A stretch of 64,000 nucleotides of DNA from contig DASZIG010000036.1 of the NCBI GenBank assembly GCA_035949375.1, positions 12,681 through 76,680 on the forward strand. The letters are read 5' to 3'. The translations under genes were made by a program, and so were the position numbers. This document shows, one piece after another, positions 34,497 to 43,777 of the stretch. The notes beneath the pieces were generated by a model. That model searched no databases. It worked only from the letters and a program-made list of their open reading frames with translations, and was not told the origin of the DNA. Source of the stretch: Gp13-AA77 sp035949375. GTDB taxonomy: Bacteria; Acidobacteriota; Terriglobia; UBA7540. Positions within the stretch are counted from its first letter, which is position 1. Every line of letters begins with the position of its first letter.

Positions 34497-36113
34497 GTGC
34501 CCGAAACCGCACCGCCTCGAGACGCTTCGCCGCCCGCCGATCCCATTCTGACGCCTCGGGCGGCGTTGCCTCCGGCGCTCGGGATTCTGCTCGTGGCGGC
34601 GTCGAGCCTTCGTTTCTTCTACGCGCGCAGTCTGACCAATCTTTACGGCGACGCCATCGCGCACATGGAAGGCGCGCGCCGCCTGTCGGATTCCCTCACG
34701 CCGGGCTGGGAAGAGCTCGGCAGCTCGTGGCTTCCGCTTTATCACCTGATCGTGGCGCCGCTCGCGGCAAACGACCACTTGTGGCGCACAGGGCTCGGAG
34801 GCAGCCTGGTCTCGATTGCGGCGTTCGCGGTCGCGGCGTGGTTCGTGTTCCGCCTGGGGGCCGCCATGAACCGCAATCTGGCGGCGGGCTGGGTGGCCCT
34901 GGCAGGATTCCTGCTGTGCGCCGACATGCTCTACGTGGCCTCGACGCCGCTCACGGAGCCCTTGAACATCATGTGGGCGGTCCTGGTGGTTTGGGGGCTC
35001 TACCGTTTCCAGCAGAGCGGGAGCCTGCTGGTACTGGCGGCTGCGGGTGTGGCGGCTTTCTTCGCCACACTGACGCGGTATGACGGCTGGTACCTCGTGC
35101 CTTTTGCCGCGCTCTTCGTACTCCTCGCGCGTCCACGCGGCCTGATGGAACGGTTGCGCGACGCCGTGATCTTCTCGGCCCCGGCAGGCGCCGGTCCACT
35201 GCTGTGGGTGCTGCATGACTGGCGCCGCTACGGCAATGCGCTGGAGTTTTACAACGGACCATACTCCGCCAAGGCCATCTATGCTCATCAGCTTCTCACC
35301 ACGGGTTTCCACTATCCGACCGAAGGGAGCATCATGCTCTCGGCGCGTTATTACCTTGAGGACCTGAAGCTCATGATGGGCGCGGTCTCGCTCGAGCTCG
35401 GGATGCTTGGCCTTGCGGCCTGGGCGATTGACGCGCGCGCGCGTCCGCGCCGGGCCGCTGCCCTGCTTTTCCTGGTACCGCTCGTCTTCTACGTTCAGTC
35501 GATGGCGAGCGCCGCCGTGCCGATCTACGTGCCCACGCTTCCGCCGCATACGTACTACAACCTGCGTTATGGGCTCGAGATGCTGCCGGCGGCGGCCCTA
35601 TTTCCCAGCTTTCTGATCAGCTCCCGCCTGCCGCGCGTGAAGCAGTTGGTCGCGGCTGCGGCTGTGATCGCGATCCTGATCGTACAATTCGGCTGGAGCG
35701 TGCGCGGCGGCGCCGCGAGTATCGGGAATGTCGAGGAGACCCTGCTCAATACACCCTGCCGCACGCGCGCCGATCAGGCCCTGATCGATCTGCTGAAGCA
35801 GAGGTACGCGGGCGGCGTCATCCTCACGGCGAATGGAAAGCATCCGTGTGTGATGCCGACACTCGACATCCCTTATCGCCGGACGCTGACCGAGATCAAT
35901 CGGCGCTATTGGGGTATGTTGCCGCTGGGGCCTGCAGGCTGGCCCGCGGGATCGCCTCCGGCAGAGATCGGCTGGATTATTCGGGGGGAAGACGACCCGG
36001 TGGATCAGCTCATGCAGCAGTACCCGGACGCGTTCAACGGCTTTACTCTGGTGGCCGACTACCGCTTTCCAAAGGAAGATCGTGTCCGGGTCTATCGTAA
36101 GGCCGCGAGTTGA
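34497..36113 (+). CDS. Multi-pass membrane protein, glycosyltransferase-39-like
   Basis: The 538-aa protein has about ten membrane segments. It begins with a Pro/Ala-rich cytoplasmic stretch, then LGILLVAASSLRFFYARSL, and continues with the GDAIAHMEGARR and DYV/TRYDGWYL features of the GT39/ArnT-type mannosyl- or arabinosyl-transferases. A soluble C-terminal part (residues ~415-538) lacks recognisable motifs. The GTG at 34497 overlaps the end of the PfkB gene; a TTG at 34482 is an alternative. The donor and acceptor are unknown. Confidence 0.7.
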   Translation: MPETAPPRDASPPADPILTPRAALPPALGILLVAASSLRFFYARSLTNLYGDAIAHMEGARRLSDSLTPGWEELGSSWLPLYHLIVAPLAANDHLWRTGLGGSLVSIAAFAVAAWFVFRLGAAMNRNLAAGWVALAGFLLCADMLYVASTPLTEPLNIMWAVLVVWGLYRFQQSGSLLVLAAAGVAAFFATLTRYDGWYLVPFAALFVLLARPRGLMERLRDAVIFSAPAGAGPLLWVLHDWRRYGNALEFYNGPYSAKAIYAHQLLTTGFHYPTEGSIMLSARYYLEDLKLMMGAVSLELGMLGLAAWAIDARARPRRAAALLFLVPLVFYVQSMASAAVPIYVPTLPPHTYYNLRYGLEMLPAAALFPSFLISSRLPRVKQLVAAAAVIAILIVQFGWSVRGGAASIGNVEETLLNTPCRTRADQALIDLLKQRYAGGVILTANGKHPCVMPTLDIPYRRTLTEINRRYWGMLPLGPAGWPAGSPPAEIGWIIRGEDDPVDQLMQQYPDAFNGFTLVADYRFPKEDRVRVYRKAAS

Positions 36114-36168
36114 CTTTCCCTGGCCGGTGTCAGGTTCCGATCAGGTTGGAAGCGGCCGAAAGCTTACG

Positions 36169-37071
36169 ATGAAAATCCCTTTCGCCAAGTATCAAGCTGC
36201 CGGCAATGACTTCATCATCGTTTCGGCACAGGATCTCGAATTCGGACGCCGGGACGGACGGGCGCGCACGCGGCGCCTCGCGTCATTAGCCCGCGCGATC
36301 CTGGCCTGTCACACCGGTGTCGGCGCCGACGGCCTGTTCGTGACCTCGTCACCGGCCGGCCGCACTCATGCGCTTGCGGTTCGGATTTTCAACGCGGACG
36401 GAGGCGAAGCAGAGATGTCAGGCAATGGCATCCGCTGCGCGGCCGCATGGCTGGTCGAACAGACCCGCCGCTCGACCGTTGAAATCGAAACACTCGCCGG
36501 CTTGAAGAGGGTTCAGCTTGTGGGCGTCCAACGCGGTGACCGCCTGTTTCGCGTCAACATGGGCAGTCCGATCCTGCAGCCGGCTAAGATCCCGTTCGCC
36601 GGTAAGGGCGCGAAAGCGCCCGTCAAATCCTATCCGCTGCCCGTTTCGCGCGGCACCGAAGCGGTGACCGTAACCTCGATGGGGAATCCGCACTGCGCGC
36701 TTTTCGTCGCGAGCCTCGATAACCCCGACTTCGACTGGCGCGCGCTCGGCCTGGAAATCGAACGCCATCCGCTGTTTCCCAACCGCACCAACGTGGAGTT
36801 CGTGCGAGTGCTTTCGCGAAGCGAAATCGAAGTGCGCTTCTGGGAACGCGGTGTGGGCGAGACTGCATCTTCGGGTACCGGAAGCTCGGCCGCGGTCGTC
36901 GCCGCGGCGCTCAACGGCCTGACCGGGCGAAGGGTCACCGTGAAAACGCGAGGAGGCGAGCTTGAGGTGAACTGGACCAAGTCCGGGACAGTCCATCTGA
37001 CCGGACCTGTGAGGATGGTCGCGAGCGGCCACTATGAGTACGACGAGGAGGGTAATGCGCCGCCGCGATAG
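36169..37071 (+). CDS. dapF: Diaminopimelate epimerase homologue with both catalytic Cys replaced by Ser
   Basis: The 300-aa protein has the two-lobed DapF fold. N-terminal KYQAAGNDFIIV is canonical and SMGNPHCALFV is present. However, the two catalytic positions read EMSGNGIRC (Ser84) and GETASSGTGS (Ser235) where DapF has Cys. Both codons are clear in the DNA, so it is not a single sequencing error. The protein could be a divergent DapF, an epimerase or dehydratase with other substrates, or inactive. The ATG at 36169 is the natural family start. It follows the membrane protein by 55 bp. Confidence 0.85.
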   Translation: MKIPFAKYQAAGNDFIIVSAQDLEFGRRDGRARTRRLASLARAILACHTGVGADGLFVTSSPAGRTHALAVRIFNADGGEAEMSGNGIRCAAAWLVEQTRRSTVEIETLAGLKRVQLVGVQRGDRLFRVNMGSPILQPAKIPFAGKGAKAPVKSYPLPVSRGTEAVTVTSMGNPHCALFVASLDNPDFDWRALGLEIERHPLFPNRTNVEFVRVLSRSEIEVRFWERGVGETASSGTGSSAAVVAAALNGLTGRRVTVKTRGGELEVNWTKSGTVHLTGPVRMVASGHYEYDEEGNAPPR

Positions 37072-37121
37072 ACACCGGGCGTGTTCGCGGCAAGGTCAAA
37101 GCGCAAATCAGGACGACCGGA

Positions 37122-37907
37122 TCAGTCGCGCGACTCGGGAACGCTGAGCGCGGAGATCCGCTGCAACTCGAGCACAGCGGCGTCCAGACCCTGGTCGCGA
37201 AGCAGGCCGAGCATGCGGGCGTTCAGTTCCTGCGCGGCGGAATCCTCGGCGCCCGCGGCGCTTCCTTGCTCAAGGGCGTGCGTCAGCCCTTCACCACCGC
37301 TCGTCCCAAAGGCATTCAAGAGCTTGCCGGTTGCGGTGATTTGGGAGTGCCGGGCCTTGTCAATCTCGTGGCCCACCTGGGCCGAATTCGTCCCGAGCCG
37401 CGAGCCATCCTCCAACTCGGCATAGGAGAGATCGGCCACAAGGCGGGTCATGGGCTCGGCCGTGGCGGCGCTCTGGGCAACGCTTGGTTGAGGATTGGAG
37501 CCACCCGCGCGCGTCGCGCGGACGCTTGCCACATTGGTCACCTGGAAATGCTCGGAGGCGCCCGCAGCCAACTGGCCCGTCAACCACCGGTCATCGCGGT
37601 TGACGACCGCGCTGCCCGCCTGCTCGCCGAACTCCGCCTGCCAGCGGATTTCGACCGCCACCAGTCCCTGGCCGGAGACGTTTTGAACGTCATAGTGAAA
37701 CGCCGTCATACCGGCGGGAGAACGGTCAAAAGCAAAATGGACAATCCTCACCGGCGCATCGGCGGGAATATTGAATTGGACCGGGGTTGGCGTCTGCGCA
37801 GGGGCCTGGCCGGCGCGCGCCGTCCGAACCGCCAGGGTAGCGGCAAAAATGAAGACGAAGCAGCAATTCAGCGCGGAAAACATTTCGAAACGTCTATGAT
37901 TAACCAT
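37122..37907 (-). CDS. Secreted protein of unknown function
   Basis: The 261-aa product has a signal peptide (CCFVFIFAATLAVRTARAG). Residues ~35-140 look like a beta-sandwich (FHYDVQNVSGQGLVAVEIRW). The C-terminal half is helical and Ala/Glu-rich (SAAGAEDSAAQELNARML). No family is recognised. The ATG at 37907 is chosen because AAAGGAAG lies at 9 bp; an in-frame TTG at 37916 is possible. It faces away from the M61 peptidase gene and is convergent with dapF. Confidence 0.6.
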   Translation of the reverse strand: MVNHRRFEMFSALNCCFVFIFAATLAVRTARAGQAPAQTPTPVQFNIPADAPVRIVHFAFDRSPAGMTAFHYDVQNVSGQGLVAVEIRWQAEFGEQAGSAVVNRDDRWLTGQLAAGASEHFQVTNVASVRATRAGGSNPQPSVAQSAATAEPMTRLVADLSYAELEDGSRLGTNSAQVGHEIDKARHSQITATGKLLNAFGTSGGEGLTHALEQGSAAGAEDSAAQELNARMLGLLRDQGLDAAVLELQRISALSVPESRD

Positions 37908-38071
37908 TGATTCCAACTTCCTTTCGGCTTCTCACCTTCTAACTTGAATAGCACGCCCGGACCAGTTTTGCAAACCGGGCTTGAGCCAGCCTGGCACCGC
38001 ACGATGCCGGTGCGGGGCGGCCGGCATGCTATAGTACGCCTCTTGTCTCGTCCGTTTTCTAAGGAGTACCG

Positions 38072-39865
38072 GTGACAAAAGCTCCGCGAGCTTGCTTTGC
38101 CGCAGTTTTTCTGTTGTCTGCTGCCATCCTCCCCGCTGCCGAGGCGCCGCCGATTCGCTATCAGTTGGACCTGCGGCAGCCGGCCAGCCATCTGGTGCAC
38201 GTCCGAATGACGGTTTCCGCTGCGCCCGCTTCCCTCCAGATCCAATTCCCGGCCTGGAACGCGCTCTACCAGATCCGTGATTTTGTGCGGCACGTACAGG
38301 GTCTCGGGGCAACGTGCGACGGCGCGCCTTTAGACCTGAGCCCGGTGGACGTGGACACGTGGCAAGGCGGAGCCCAGGAGTGCCGTGAGTTGGTCGCCAG
38401 CTATGACGTCTTCGTGAATGAAGAGAGCGTCTTCTCGGCAGTTCTCAACGAGCGCCACGCGTTTCTGAATCTCGCTCAAGTGCTCTTCTACCTGCCTTCG
38501 GACCGCCAGCGCGGCATGACGGTGGAGTTTCTGCTGCCGGAGGGCTGGAAGGTGGCGACTCCGCTCGAAGAAGGCGCCCGGGGCGAGTACACCGCCGCCA
38601 ACTATGACCGGCTGGTCGACAGCCCCGTTGAGGCCGGCAGCTTCGACGAGTACTCTTACCAGCAGAGCGGCGCGGAATACCGCGTGGTGGTGTACACGGA
38701 AGGCGCCAAGTACTCCTCGAAGAAGCTGCTCGACTCGATCGAGACCATCACGGCCACGGAAACGGGCCTGATGCGGGACGTGCCCTTCCGCCACTACACT
38801 TTCTTCTTCCACTTTCTGGCTTTCGGCGGCGGCGGAATGGAACACGCGTACGGGACCGCCATCGGATTCCCCGCCGGCCGTCTCGATTCGGACTGGCTGG
38901 AGCTCGAGTCCACGATCGCCCACGAGTTTTTTCACCTATGGAACGTGAAGCGCATCCGGCCGCAGGGCCTGGAGCCGGTTGATTACGTCCACGGCAATGA
39001 CACCCGCGATCTGTGGCTGTCGGAAGGCGTCACCAGCACCTACGAGGAGCTGGCGCTGGTGCGTTCCGGAATCGCGAGCCGCAAGGAGTTTTACCAGCGC
39101 GTGGCGGACCAGATCGCGATGCTGGAGGAGCGTCCGGCGCGCCGGTTTCAGAGCGCGGAGCTTTCCGGCCTCGATGCGTGGCTCGAGGGTTATGGCGATT
39201 ACTTCCGTCCCGAGCGCAGCATCTCTTATTACAACAAGGGCGAACTGCTGGGCTTCCTGCTGGACCTCGGCATGCGGCAGGCAAGCCGGGATCACTCGAG
39301 CCTGGACGATCTCATGCGGGCCTTGAACCATGATTTCGCTGGGCAGGGGCGATTCTTCCAGAAGAGCGACCTCGTTGCCCTCAGCAGCAGCCTGACCGGC
39401 GGCGCCTTTGACGCGCAGGCGTTCTTTCGCGATTACGTCAGCGGAACCGCGGATCTCGATTACGACCGCTACCTCGGCTATGCGGGCCTGAGCCTTAAGC
39501 AGACCGCGGTCGAGGCGCCGAATTGGGGCATCCGGGCAGCAGCAGGCTTCGGCGGGGGCAGGGACATTCAGGTGGAATCGGTGGACCCGGGAAGCGCCGC
39601 CGCTGAGGCCGGGGTCCGGGTGGGCGACGTGATTACCGCCGTCGATGGCAAGCCCCTCAGCGTGCCGCTTGACCGGCTTACCGGGGTGAAAGCGGGCGAG
39701 CAGGTCGAACTCCAGCTTCAGCGCCGATCGCGCCAGGTCAGCGTGAAGTTTCAGCTCGGAACATCCACCGGGACCCGGTTCCGCATTGAGGAGAACCCCG
39801 AGGCTACGCCGGACCAGGTGTCGCTGCGCGAGAGTTGGCTCGGGCGGGGCGAGCAAGCCCGCTAG
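38072..39865 (+). CDS. M61 family glycyl aminopeptidase-like metallopeptidase with PDZ domain
   Basis: The 597-aa protein has a signal peptide (ACFAAVFLLSAAILPAAEA), a beta-rich N-terminal domain, and a gluzincin-type core. The zinc motif is HEFFH (284-288) in STIAHEFFHLWNVKRI; the third ligand Glu318 lies in LWLSEGVTSTYEE. The upstream GGMEH (256-258) is the M1/M61 exopeptidase-type motif. A PDZ domain (residues ~505-565: VDPGSAAAEAGVRVGDVITA) closes the chain. Family members trim N-terminal residues in the periplasm. GTG at 38072 is supported by AAGGAG at 5 bp. Confidence 0.9.
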   Translation: MTKAPRACFAAVFLLSAAILPAAEAPPIRYQLDLRQPASHLVHVRMTVSAAPASLQIQFPAWNALYQIRDFVRHVQGLGATCDGAPLDLSPVDVDTWQGGAQECRELVASYDVFVNEESVFSAVLNERHAFLNLAQVLFYLPSDRQRGMTVEFLLPEGWKVATPLEEGARGEYTAANYDRLVDSPVEAGSFDEYSYQQSGAEYRVVVYTEGAKYSSKKLLDSIETITATETGLMRDVPFRHYTFFFHFLAFGGGGMEHAYGTAIGFPAGRLDSDWLELESTIAHEFFHLWNVKRIRPQGLEPVDYVHGNDTRDLWLSEGVTSTYEELALVRSGIASRKEFYQRVADQIAMLEERPARRFQSAELSGLDAWLEGYGDYFRPERSISYYNKGELLGFLLDLGMRQASRDHSSLDDLMRALNHDFAGQGRFFQKSDLVALSSSLTGGAFDAQAFFRDYVSGTADLDYDRYLGYAGLSLKQTAVEAPNWGIRAAAGFGGGRDIQVESVDPGSAAAEAGVRVGDVITAVDGKPLSVPLDRLTGVKAGEQVELQLQRRSRQVSVKFQLGTSTGTRFRIEENPEATPDQVSLRESWLGRGEQAR

Positions 39866-39911
39866 GCATCGATTCCGGCGGGGCGTGCCGGATCATTGCG
39901 GCGGATCACCT

Positions 39912-40649
39912 ATGTTGCGAGCGATCTTCCTCTCGCTGCTGTGTTTACTGTTCATCTTTTTCGGGGGCACGCCCCTTGTCGTTTACGCCCTGATCACGGG
40001 CAACACCGACCCCCTCTACAATCTTGGAGTATTCTGCGTGCGCCTGGCGCTGCGCCTGGGCGGAATCCGCCTCGACGTGCGGGGAAGGGAAAAGATCCCG
40101 CCGGGGCGCGCCCTGGTCTTTATGCCCAACCACGCGAGCAACATCGATCCTCCCGCCATCGTCACGTGCCTGCCGCCGGTGCTCGTGCTCGGCAAGAAGG
40201 AGGCGTTCCGGATTCCGGTGCTCGGCCGCGCCATGCGCATGCGCGGCTTCATCCCGGTCGACCGCAAGAACCGCGAGCAGGCCATCGAGGCCGTGGAGCA
40301 GGCTTCCCAGGCCCTGCGGGAGGGAAAATCGTTTCTCGTCTATCCCGAGGGCACGCGCAGCCCTGACGGGCGCCTGCAAGCCCTCAAAAAGGGCGGCTTC
40401 ATCATGGCCATGAAGGCCGGCGCTCCTATTATGCCGGTGTCGATCTCCGGCGGACCCCACATCATGCGCAAAGGTGAAGCCGCGATTCACCCGGGCACGA
40501 TCCGCATTACGTTTCATGACCCGATTCGTACCGACAACCGTCACCTGGAGGATCGCGATGAATTGATGGAGGAAGTCCGCCAGGCCTTGCTGAGCGGGCT
40601 GAGCAAAGAAGAGTGGCCGCTCGACGAGGAGGGGAACTCCCCTCCTTGA
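39912..40649 (+). CDS. plsC: 1-acyl-sn-glycerol-3-phosphate acyltransferase
   Basis: PlsC (245 aa) transfers an acyl group to lysophosphatidic acid. It has an N-terminal membrane helix (LSLLCLLFIFFGGTPLVV) and the HX4D motif in MPNHASNIDP, followed by GFIPVDR and VYPEGTRSPDG. The last seven residues (EEGNSPP) are encoded by a dispersed palindromic repeat, which contains the stop codon. The ATG at 39912 is used; the open frame upstream overlaps the M61 gene. Confidence 0.92.
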   Translation: MLRAIFLSLLCLLFIFFGGTPLVVYALITGNTDPLYNLGVFCVRLALRLGGIRLDVRGREKIPPGRALVFMPNHASNIDPPAIVTCLPPVLVLGKKEAFRIPVLGRAMRMRGFIPVDRKNREQAIEAVEQASQALREGKSFLVYPEGTRSPDGRLQALKKGGFIMAMKAGAPIMPVSISGGPHIMRKGEAAIHPGTIRITFHDPIRTDNRHLEDRDELMEEVRQALLSGLSKEEWPLDEEGNSPP

Positions 40650-40670
40650 CTAAGGAGGGGCCGGGGGTGG
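40631..40670. repeat. Dispersed palindromic (REP-like) repeat at the plsC 3' end
   Basis: CCCCTCCTT (40639-40647), a 4-base loop and AAGGAGGGG (40652-40660) make a perfect 9-bp stem. The repeat continues as CCGGGGGTGG. The same palindrome and tail occur at 2877-2898 between trpF and trpB. The plsC stop TGA (40647-40649) is inside the palindrome, so the last coding residues are supplied by the repeat. Confidence 0.8.
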
Positions 40671-40780
40671 TTGTGACGAAATAGCTGGGAGAGCCCACTA
40701 GACTAGTTGTCGCGGCGGTCTATTGGTTGCGCCACCCGTAGCCTGATGCTAGACTTCGCTACAAGATTCGGGGCACAGTG

Positions 40781-43744
40781 ATGGAAGAAGAACGACAACT
40801 CCTGCAGTTTGGCGCCTTTGAAGTTGACCCTCAGAGCGGTGAACTTCGCAAGAACGGACGCAAGCTGAAGGTTCAGGAACAGCCTTTCCAGATTCTCGTC
40901 GCCCTGTTGCAGCAGCCGGGTGAACTGGTCACCCGCGAGGATCTCAGGGCGAGGCTTTGGCCCGGCGATACGTTCGTTGACTTCGACAATGGCTTGAACA
41001 TCGCCATCCGTAAGCTTCGACAGGCCCTGGGCGATGACGCGGAGAAGCCGCGCTACGTCGAAACCTTGCCGCGCCGGGGGTACCGGTTCATCGGGCCGGT
41101 GGAGCGGCCAGCGCAGCGCGAATCTTCCACTCCTGCCTCGGACCGCGTCGTCTCCATCACGCAGGGACTCGATTTGCAGGGCGGCAGCCCGGGCCGGCGG
41201 GAGGCTGGGGCCCCGGTGCACGGGGGCGCTGCCGTGCCGCACTTGGCGGAATCGATGAGCCCGCCGCGTCCGTCTCCGGTCCCCGTGGCGTCGCCGAGGC
41301 GTCTTGAGCCCTCCGGACTCCGGATGCGCTACGCGATCGGGCTCTGTCTCCTGCTTGTGGCGGGCGGAATGGTTTACTTGAGGCTCAACTCGCTCGAGCC
41401 CCGGTCCCCGGCGGGGAGAAAGGCAATGGTCGACGCCCTCCCGCTACAACCTCGAAAGTCGGTGGCCATGCTGGGTTTCAAGAACCTCTCGGCCAGACCG
41501 GACGCGGCCTGGGTGTCGACCGCATTGTCCGAGATGTTTTCCGCCGAGCTGGCCGCAGGCGAGCAACTGCGGACGGTGCCCGGCGAAAACGTCACCCGCG
41601 CCCGAATCGACATGTCGCTGCCGGACTCGGACAGCTACGCGCCCGACACGCTTTCCCGTATTCGACGGACGCTCGGCGCGGACTACGTTGTCGTGGGCTC
41701 GTACTTCGTCACGGGACAGCATCCCGGCGCGCGCGTCCGTCTGGATCTGAGACTGCAAGATACCGCCTCGGGCGCGACCCTGGCCACCCTGTCCGAAGCC
41801 GGAACCGAAGATGATCTTGATGATCTGGTATCAAGCCTGGGAGCCCGCTTGCGCCAGGAGCTTGGACTTGGGGTCGTCAGCGCCCAGGATGCCGGCAGCG
41901 TGCGCGCGGTTCAGCCCTCGGGCGAGGAAGCCGCCCAGCTTTACGCCGAAGGACTGGCGAAACTGCGCATGTTTGACGCGCAAGGCTCCCGCGACCTGCT
42001 GGAGCAGGCGGTGGCCATCGATCCCAACTATGCCCTCGCCCACGCGGCCCTGGCAGAGGCATGGTCGAGGCTGGGCTATGGTGAGCTCGCGAAGCAGGAA
42101 GCGAAGAAGGCCTTGGACCTGTCCGGCCAGCTCCCTCGAGCCGACCGTCTGTCGATTGAAGCCGGCTACCGCGAATCCACTTCCGAGTGGGAGAAGGCAG
42201 TGGAAATCTGTAGCACGCTGTTTTCTTTCTTCCCGGATAACGCCGACTACGGCCTCCGCCTGGCGGCGAACCAGGTCAAGGCCGGGAAGGGCAAAGAAGC
42301 GCTCGCCACCGTGGAAGCGCTGCGCAAGATTCCCGCGCCTGCCGGCGCCGATCCGGCGATTGATTTGATGGAGTCGACGGCGGCTGATCAACTCGGCGAT
42401 TTCAGGCAGGCGGAGTCCGCAGCCTCTACCGCAGGCGACCGGGCTCAAGCCGGGGGCGCCCGGTTGCTGGTCGCTGACGCGCGCGCGCGCGAGTGCCAGG
42501 AACTCCCCTTGCTCGGGCGCTTCGACGACGCCCGCACAGCCTGTGAAAGCGCCCGCGAGATCTACGCGCACGCCGGTGACCGGAGCGGCGCGGCCGCCAG
42601 CATGGGCTTTCTCGCTTCGGTGCTCGCCAACCAGGGTCAGCCGGCAGCGGCCCGGCAGATGTATGAACAGGCCCTGACCGTCGATGATGAGATCGGAAAC
42701 CAATCCGGGGCGCTCTGGCAGCTTTACGGGCTGGCCAACTTCGCCTGGACCGGGGGTGATTACTCCGGGGCGCGGGCGCGATACCAGCAGGCTCTGGATG
42801 TCGCCCGTAAAATCGGCAGCCGGCCGGACGCGGCCGATGCCATGGAAAACATCGCCTTCATGGAACTGCTCGAGGGCAAACTGGTCCAGGCCCACAGCCA
42901 GTTTCAGAGCGCGATCGAGGAGTACCGCGCCCTCGCGAATCGAGGCGGCGTGGCTGGAGCTCTCAACAACCTGGGCGCGACGCTGTATTTTCAGGGTGAT
43001 CTGGCCGGGGCCTCGAAAGCGCTCGATGAGGCGCTCACGACCGATCGCGAAACCGGCAACAAGCCCGAAAGCGCCGACATCCTGGCCTGGTCCGGACGCG
43101 TTCGGATGGCGCAGGGCGACCTGGACAACGCGCGCCGGAACTACGACGAGGCGCTCGCGGTCTGGAACGAAATGGGCGCGACAAACTACGCCGCCACCTG
43201 CGGCCTGCGGCTTGCCGAGCTTGACATCGAGACCGGCCGGGCGCGCGATTCCGAGGAGCCTATTCGCCGCAGCCTGGGCGTCTCGGCGCAGGAGCAGCGT
43301 GTCAGCGTACAAATCGAGGGGCACAGCCTGCTAGCCCGGGCGTTGTTGCAGGAAGGTGATGCGACCGCGGCCCGGCGGGAGATCGCGCTCGCTCTGCCGC
43401 TGGTGGCCCACACGCAAAGCCAGGCAGCGCGCCTAGGGTTCTCCATCGCCGCGGCGCAAGCGCGCGCCGCCTCTGGAAATGAATCCGACCTCCTGGCCGC
43501 CGAGCGGGATCTGGAAAGCGCGCTGGCCGCGGCCGACCGCGCGGGGTTTCTCGGTTATGAGCTCGAGCTTCGCTTGGCGCTGGGCGAGATCGAAATGAAA
43601 GCCGGACGTCCCGCAGGCATCGCGCGCCTCACCGCGCTCGAGAGGGACGCTCAAGCCAGGGGATACCTCTGGATCGCCCGCAAGGCTGCCACGGCGCGGT
43701 CTGAGGCCGGGAAGACGAACCTCAGGGCGAGCACGGGCGCTTAG
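40781..43744 (+). CDS. Winged-helix transcriptional regulator with TolB-like and TPR domains
   Basis: The 987-aa protein is an OmpR/CadC-type one-component regulator. Residues ~5-105 are a winged helix (FGAFEVDPQSGELRKNGRKL, VETLPRRGYRFIG). A membrane helix follows (YAIGLCLLLVAGGMVYLRL), then a TolB/FlgO-like domain (VAMLGFKNLSARPDAAWV) and at least ten TPR-type repeats to the C-terminus. This architecture is common in Acidobacteriota. The ATG at 40781 or GTG at 40778 can start it. Its targets and signal are unknown; the secreted protein gene follows by 33 bp. Confidence 0.9.
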   Translation: MEEERQLLQFGAFEVDPQSGELRKNGRKLKVQEQPFQILVALLQQPGELVTREDLRARLWPGDTFVDFDNGLNIAIRKLRQALGDDAEKPRYVETLPRRGYRFIGPVERPAQRESSTPASDRVVSITQGLDLQGGSPGRREAGAPVHGGAAVPHLAESMSPPRPSPVPVASPRRLEPSGLRMRYAIGLCLLLVAGGMVYLRLNSLEPRSPAGRKAMVDALPLQPRKSVAMLGFKNLSARPDAAWVSTALSEMFSAELAAGEQLRTVPGENVTRARIDMSLPDSDSYAPDTLSRIRRTLGADYVVVGSYFVTGQHPGARVRLDLRLQDTASGATLATLSEAGTEDDLDDLVSSLGARLRQELGLGVVSAQDAGSVRAVQPSGEEAAQLYAEGLAKLRMFDAQGSRDLLEQAVAIDPNYALAHAALAEAWSRLGYGELAKQEAKKALDLSGQLPRADRLSIEAGYRESTSEWEKAVEICSTLFSFFPDNADYGLRLAANQVKAGKGKEALATVEALRKIPAPAGADPAIDLMESTAADQLGDFRQAESAASTAGDRAQAGGARLLVADARARECQELPLLGRFDDARTACESAREIYAHAGDRSGAAASMGFLASVLANQGQPAAARQMYEQALTVDDEIGNQSGALWQLYGLANFAWTGGDYSGARARYQQALDVARKIGSRPDAADAMENIAFMELLEGKLVQAHSQFQSAIEEYRALANRGGVAGALNNLGATLYFQGDLAGASKALDEALTTDRETGNKPESADILAWSGRVRMAQGDLDNARRNYDEALAVWNEMGATNYAATCGLRLAELDIETGRARDSEEPIRRSLGVSAQEQRVSVQIEGHSLLARALLQEGDATAARREIALALPLVAHTQSQAARLGFSIAAAQARAASGNESDLLAAERDLESALAAADRAGFLGYELELRLALGEIEMKAGRPAGIARLTALERDAQARGYLWIARKAATARSEAGKTNLRASTGA

Positions 43745-43777
43745 GGCGCGACGGGCCGGACTGACCAGGGGGGAGAC

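Noticed and set aside
41831..43324. Long minus-strand open frame opposite the TPR regulator
   Set aside because: Antisense of repeated TPR codons; no independent features.
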